Made by a program: the position numbers and the translations under genes. The notes below the pieces were generated by a model. That model was not told the DNA's origin and did no database searches. It saw only the letters and a program-made list of their open reading frames with translations. A stretch of DNA of 64,000 bases. It comes from Micromonosporaceae bacterium. GTDB lineage: Bacteria > Actinomycetota > Actinomycetes > Mycobacteriales > Micromonosporaceae. The first letter of the stretch is position 1; each line of letters begins with the position of its first letter. The stretch covers positions 62,001 through 126,000 of the forward strand of contig JAHRHA010000001.1 of NCBI GenBank assembly GCA_020027875.1. Direction: 5' to 3'. Of this stretch, positions 60,539 to 64,000 are shown piece by piece.

Positions 60539-62956
60539 ATGCAGCCTCCCGGTGCGCCGGCCCCGCCATCCCCGGCCCAACCCCCGGTCGTTCTCCTGTC
60601 GATCGCCACGGTCCTGGTCGGCGTGTGGATCGTGGCCGGCACCGCCCTGCTCCAGGGGGTCGGCTGGTTCGTCGCCGAACTGCTGTTCAGCCTGGGTGAG
60701 CCGGTGCCGCCATGGGCGTGGCCGGTCGTCGCCTGGATCAACGCCGGCCTGGTCGCCGCGCCAACCGGGCTGGTGTGGGCGCTTGCGCGGCACGTTGCCG
60801 GGGGCGGCCCGCACCTGGTCGGCGCTCGGGCAGCCGGGCGGGCATGGACGATCATCGGTGTCGCGGCCGGCTTCGTCGGCAGCGTGCGCGCGGTGCCCGT
60901 ACCCCACAATGAGCTTCTCCTGCTATTGACCGCGCTCGTGGCGGCCGGATCCGCGCTGGTCGTCCGCCGTCTCCAGGCGCCTACGCCGGCCGATCCGGGC
61001 CCGCGGCGAAGCGTCGCAGGCTTCGGGTTGGCGGCCGGGTTGCTCGTGCTGCTGCCCTGGTTGTGGGTCGGGGCGCTGGGCGGGCTGACCGAGACGGTGC
61101 TGGGTGTTGTCGCCGCGGCGGCGGTGGGGTGGCTCGCCGCCAGCATCCTCAACGGCGGGTTTTTCGAATGCTTCGGCGGGGGCGATCAACGGAGCGAGGT
61201 CCGCAGGTCGCGGCCGTGGCAGGTGCTGGTCGGCGGCCTCGCCGCCGGAGTGGCACTCGCTCCGCTCGGCGCCGCGATCGGCGGCACTGGAGTCAACCTG
61301 GCCGAGATGCTCGTGCTACCGGCGCTCGGACTCACTGCGGCGGCACTCGCGGCGGCGGTGGCCCCCACCCGCCTCCCCCGGGTGCCCACCGTGGCTCTGG
61401 TCGGCCTCGGCGCCGCCGGCCCGCTCGTGTTCGTCGACCCTGAGGAGACCTCGATCGTGCTCGGCACCTCCGACGTGGGGTGGTGGGCGCTGATCGGGAC
61501 AGTTCTGAGCGTCGTCGTCGCCCTCGCGGCGGGGACCGGATACGGACTGGGGCTGACGCCTCGACGCTGGCCGCAGCGATGGATCCCGGCCGCGGCTGCC
61601 GTTCTGGTCGCCCTCGCCGGGATCGGCGTGTACGGGCTAGCCGGCCGACCCGGCCTGTACGGTGAACGCCTCCTCGTGATTCTCGCCGACCAGGCCGACC
61701 TGGCGGGACTGGAGAACATCTCGGACCGGCCCGCGCGACTTCGGGCCACCTACGAGCGGCTGGTCTCGCATGCGGACCGAACCCAGGTGCCGCTTCGGGA
61801 ATCGTTGACGCGGTGGGGTCTCGATTACACCCCGTACTACCTCGCCAACGCCGTCCTCGTCGACGGCGGACCGCTTGTGCGACGGTGGCTCGCCGGTCGC
61901 ACCGATGTGGACCGCGTGCTGCTCGACCAGCGGGCCCGTCCGTTGCCGGTGGCCGCACCGACCGAGAAGGGAACCTCGCCGGCGCCGGACGGATCACCAC
62001 AGTGGAACATCCAGCTGGTCCGCGCCGATCGCGCGTGGCGAGAACTCGGCGCCACCGGGCGGGGCATCGTGATCGGGACCTCCGACTCGGGCGTCGACGG
62101 CACGCACCCCGCGCTGCGCAACGGCTTCCGGGGCGGCGACGACTCGTGGTATGACCCGTGGAACGGCACGGCAACGCCGACCGACCACGGTGGACACGGC
62201 ACCCACACACTCGGGTCCGCACTCGGCCGTGGCGGGATCGGCGTCGCGCCCGAGGCGCAGTGGGTCGGCTGCGTGAACCTCGACCGCAACCTAGGTAGCC
62301 CCTCGCTCTACCTGGACTGCCTGCAGTTCATGCTCGCACCGTTTCCGCACGGCGGCGATCCATGGCGTGACGGCCGCCCGGACCGCGCCCCGCACATCCT
62401 GACCAACTCGTGGGGATGCCCAGAGATCGAGGGGTGCGACGCCGATTCGCTGCGATCCGCAACGGCCGCGCTCCGGGCGGCCGGCATCTTCTTCGCCACG
62501 GCGGCCGGCAACGCTGGGCCCTTCTGCGGCTCGGTCGACGACCCTCCTGCGCCCTACGCGGACGCGTTCACGGTCGGCGCCGTTGACCGCGACCGACAGG
62601 TGGCCAGCTTCTCTAGCCGGGGGCCCACCTCGGCCGGCCTGGCCAAGCCGGACGTCGTCGCTCCCGGTGTCGGCGTGCTCTCGGCGATGCCAGGCGGAAC
62701 CTACGGCTCGCTGGATGGCACGTCCATGGCGACGCCTCATGTCGCGGGTGTCGTCGCGCTGATGTGGTCGGCGAACCCGCGCCTGGTCGGCGACGTCTCC
62801 GCCACGGAGCGGATCCTCCGCCAAGCGGTCGTCCCCGCGACGCCGTCGTACCTCTCGGGCGACCCCGCCGATGCGTGCGGCACGATCACCAACATCACCG
62901 GCGCCGGGCTCGTCGACGCCTACGCCGCGGTCCAGGCCGCCGGCAAGGTTTCCTGA
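60539..62956 (+). CDS. membrane protein fused to a subtilisin-like (S8) protease
   Basis: 805 aa. Residues 1-375: about 9-10 transmembrane helices. Residues about 380-470 (RLRATYERLVSHADRT, YYLANAVLVDGGP) look like an I9-type prodomain. Residues about 490-800: S8 peptidase with Asp in TSDSGVDGTHP (about 516), His in HGGHGTHTLG (about 553), Asn in ATAAGNAGP and Ser729 in GTSMATPHVAG. The catalytic domain would face outside. This order is unlike secreted subtilases with signal peptides. ATG with TAAGGT (60527-60532) 6 nt upstream. Confidence 0.87.
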   Translation: MQPPGAPAPPSPAQPPVVLLSIATVLVGVWIVAGTALLQGVGWFVAELLFSLGEPVPPWAWPVVAWINAGLVAAPTGLVWALARHVAGGGPHLVGARAAGRAWTIIGVAAGFVGSVRAVPVPHNELLLLLTALVAAGSALVVRRLQAPTPADPGPRRSVAGFGLAAGLLVLLPWLWVGALGGLTETVLGVVAAAAVGWLAASILNGGFFECFGGGDQRSEVRRSRPWQVLVGGLAAGVALAPLGAAIGGTGVNLAEMLVLPALGLTAAALAAAVAPTRLPRVPTVALVGLGAAGPLVFVDPEETSIVLGTSDVGWWALIGTVLSVVVALAAGTGYGLGLTPRRWPQRWIPAAAAVLVALAGIGVYGLAGRPGLYGERLLVILADQADLAGLENISDRPARLRATYERLVSHADRTQVPLRESLTRWGLDYTPYYLANAVLVDGGPLVRRWLAGRTDVDRVLLDQRARPLPVAAPTEKGTSPAPDGSPQWNIQLVRADRAWRELGATGRGIVIGTSDSGVDGTHPALRNGFRGGDDSWYDPWNGTATPTDHGGHGTHTLGSALGRGGIGVAPEAQWVGCVNLDRNLGSPSLYLDCLQFMLAPFPHGGDPWRDGRPDRAPHILTNSWGCPEIEGCDADSLRSATAALRAAGIFFATAAGNAGPFCGSVDDPPAPYADAFTVGAVDRDRQVASFSSRGPTSAGLAKPDVVAPGVGVLSAMPGGTYGSLDGTSMATPHVAGVVALMWSANPRLVGDVSATERILRQAVVPATPSYLSGDPADACGTITNITGAGLVDAYAAVQAAGKVS

Positions 62957-62986
62957 CCGCCCGGCACGCAAGGCCAGGGGTGCGCG

Positions 62987-63649
62987 TCAGGAGAGGGCGC
63001 GGGCCACTGCGGCCGCGGCTGACGTGACCTGGGGGCCGACGGCGCCGACATCGAGCGGGCTGAGCGCGACGACGCCGACGCTGGCCTCGAGGCCATCGAC
63101 CCCGACGACGGGCACGGCCACCCCATGGGCGCCCGGCTGGAGCTCGCCCTCGCTGACCACGACGCCCGCGTCGCCGCGGCGGCCGGCCATGATCGCCCGG
63201 CCGGCCGCGCCGCGCTCGAGCGGGTGCCGGCTGCCCGCGCGATAGGCCACATGGAACTGCGTCCAGGTGGGCTCCACCACTAGCAGCGCCACCCCCTCGT
63301 CGCCCTCGGCGACGGTGAGGTGGGCGGTCGCACCGACGTCCTCGGCCAGACGCCGCAGCGGCGGGAGCGCCGCGTCGGCCACCAATGGTTGGGCGCGGCG
63401 CGCGAGCTGCAGCACTCCGGCGCCGAGCCGGAGCCGGCCAGCCTTGTCGCGACGGACCAGACCATGCTCGGCCAGCGTTCCGACGAGGCGGTAGATCACG
63501 GCCCGCCCCACGCCAAGGTTCTGGGCGGCTTCGGTGACGGTGACACCGCCCGAGGTTTCGGCGACGAGGTGGAGGAGCCGCAGCCCCCGATCCAGCGTCT
63601 GCGCCGTCTCCGGCCGGGCGGTGTCCGGCCGGGGAATGGGACTTGCCAT
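62987..63649 (-). CDS. IclR family transcriptional regulator
   Basis: 220 aa. Winged helix (TLDRGLRLLHLVAETSGGVT, GVGRAVIYRLVGTLAEHGLV; about 18-65) and effector domain (ATAHLTVAEGDEGVALLVVE, LERGAAGRAIMAG, SEGELQPGAHGVAVPVVG). The effector domain is shorter than usual (typical IclR ~250 aa). Target unknown. ATG 63649 has TAGGCT (63656-63661) 6 nt upstream, leaderless. Confidence 0.86.
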   Translation of the reverse strand: MASPIPRPDTARPETAQTLDRGLRLLHLVAETSGGVTVTEAAQNLGVGRAVIYRLVGTLAEHGLVRRDKAGRLRLGAGVLQLARRAQPLVADAALPPLRRLAEDVGATAHLTVAEGDEGVALLVVEPTWTQFHVAYRAGSRHPLERGAAGRAIMAGRRGDAGVVVSEGELQPGAHGVAVPVVGVDGLEASVGVVALSPLDVGAVGPQVTSAAAAVARALS

Positions 63650-63687
63650 TCGCGCAGCCTAACCGCCGTCCTACCCAGGGCCTGGCC

Positions 63688-64000
63688 TCACTCGTACGCC
63701 TGCCCGTACTCGAGAAAGGCCGCGAAGTCGCCCCAGCTGACCGGCCCCAGCACGGCGAGGTCGTACCCCGCCCATTGGCCAGGCTCGCGATCCTCCGCCA
63801 AGCGCACGCGTCGACCGTCGGCCTCGTTCCAACCGCCGAAGCCTCCGGCGGCGGCGCACTCGAGGAACGTCGATGGGTCGAAGTTGCACCATCGCCGGAT
63901 CGTCGCCCGACCGCCATCAATCCGAGGCGGGGCGTCGACGCCGAGGGACGCGAGCGGCCCTGGCGGGCTCTCCTCGAACGCGAGCAGGTCCGCGATCTGG
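63688..64000 (-). CDS. hypothetical protein, C-terminal part
   Basis: Open on the minus strand from the right edge to a TGA at 63688; about 103 codons, start outside the window. Visible motifs: IRRWCNFDPSTFLECAAAGG, FGGWNEADGRR, GYDLAVLGPVSWGDFAAFLE. Codon bias fits coding sequence. No domain recognised. Confidence 0.72.
   Translation of the reverse strand, partial: QIADLLAFEESPPGPLASLGVDAPPRIDGGRATIRRWCNFDPSTFLECAAAGGFGGWNEADGRRVRLAEDREPGQWAGYDLAVLGPVSWGDFAAFLEYGQAYE

Overview
High-GC actinobacterial chromosome segment. The clearest lineage markers are mycothiol biosynthesis (start of mshA at the left edge, mshD at 25.9 kb), SepH, a GlnR-type regulator beside mshD, nitrobindin, an HbhA-like/XRE/DUF2516 cluster, bacterial XPB helicase with its WYL-type partner, and futalosine-pathway menaquinone genes (mqnB, mqnD). 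Gene order pabC / nitrobindin / sseC-sseA / glnR / mshD follows that of mycobacteria and streptomycetes. The overall set suggests Micromonosporales or a neighbouring order; genus cannot be fixed from sequence alone. The window looks like conserved core chromosome: no prophage, integrase, CRISPR array, rRNA or tRNA was seen, and the only transposon trace is a TnpB tail.

Layout. 0-2.3 kb: mshA start, an SDR, murB. 2.3-10 kb: a mycothiol-dependent isomerase-like protein, then a PucR-type regulator divergent from a purine-oxidation operon (xanthine dehydrogenase FAD, Fe-S and Mo subunits with an 8-oxoguanine-deaminase-like amidohydrolase); both activities would give urate. 10-18 kb, mostly minus strand: macrodomain, EI24, AlaX, hydrolase, XRE-hbhA-DUF2516, asparaginase/BKACE pair, fur-ygfZ. 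18-27 kb: pabC, nitrobindin with a 34-codon upstream membrane ORF, DsrE-like protein, sseA-sseC behind a cysteine-rich leader peptide, LmeA-like lipid-binding protein, glnR, mshD. 27-42 kb: membrane-anchored propeller-like protein, glutaryl-CoA dehydrogenase, nitroreductase, aldose epimerase, MFS-pdxH, citrate synthase, serC, sepH, aldo/keto reductase, thpR, a second isomerase-like protein, marR-MFS. 42-51 kb: DUF4396 behind a CsoR-like site, DUF2530, DUF3027, MFS, mqnB-mqnD, cold-shock protein, a broken HAD phosphatase, a large GT-C-like membrane protein, a TnpB remnant. 51-64 kb: helicase-associated protein, two small membrane proteins, XPB helicase, HD hydrolase, glcD-like oxidase, glpD, a membrane-subtilisin fusion, an IclR regulator and a gene running off the right edge.

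Non-coding structure is the most unusual part. Three kinds of GATC-containing palindromic elements are scattered at gene ends: a ~68-nt hairpin with a conserved TTTGATC loop and covarying stem (four copies plus one variant forming the xdhA ribosome-binding site and start), a 71-nt element (three copies), and a 48-50-nt palindrome (two copies, one splitting the HAD gene). Several supply the stop codon of the gene they touch. About eighteen genes have a TANNNT -10 box 6-8 nt before the start codon, implying abundant leaderless transcription.
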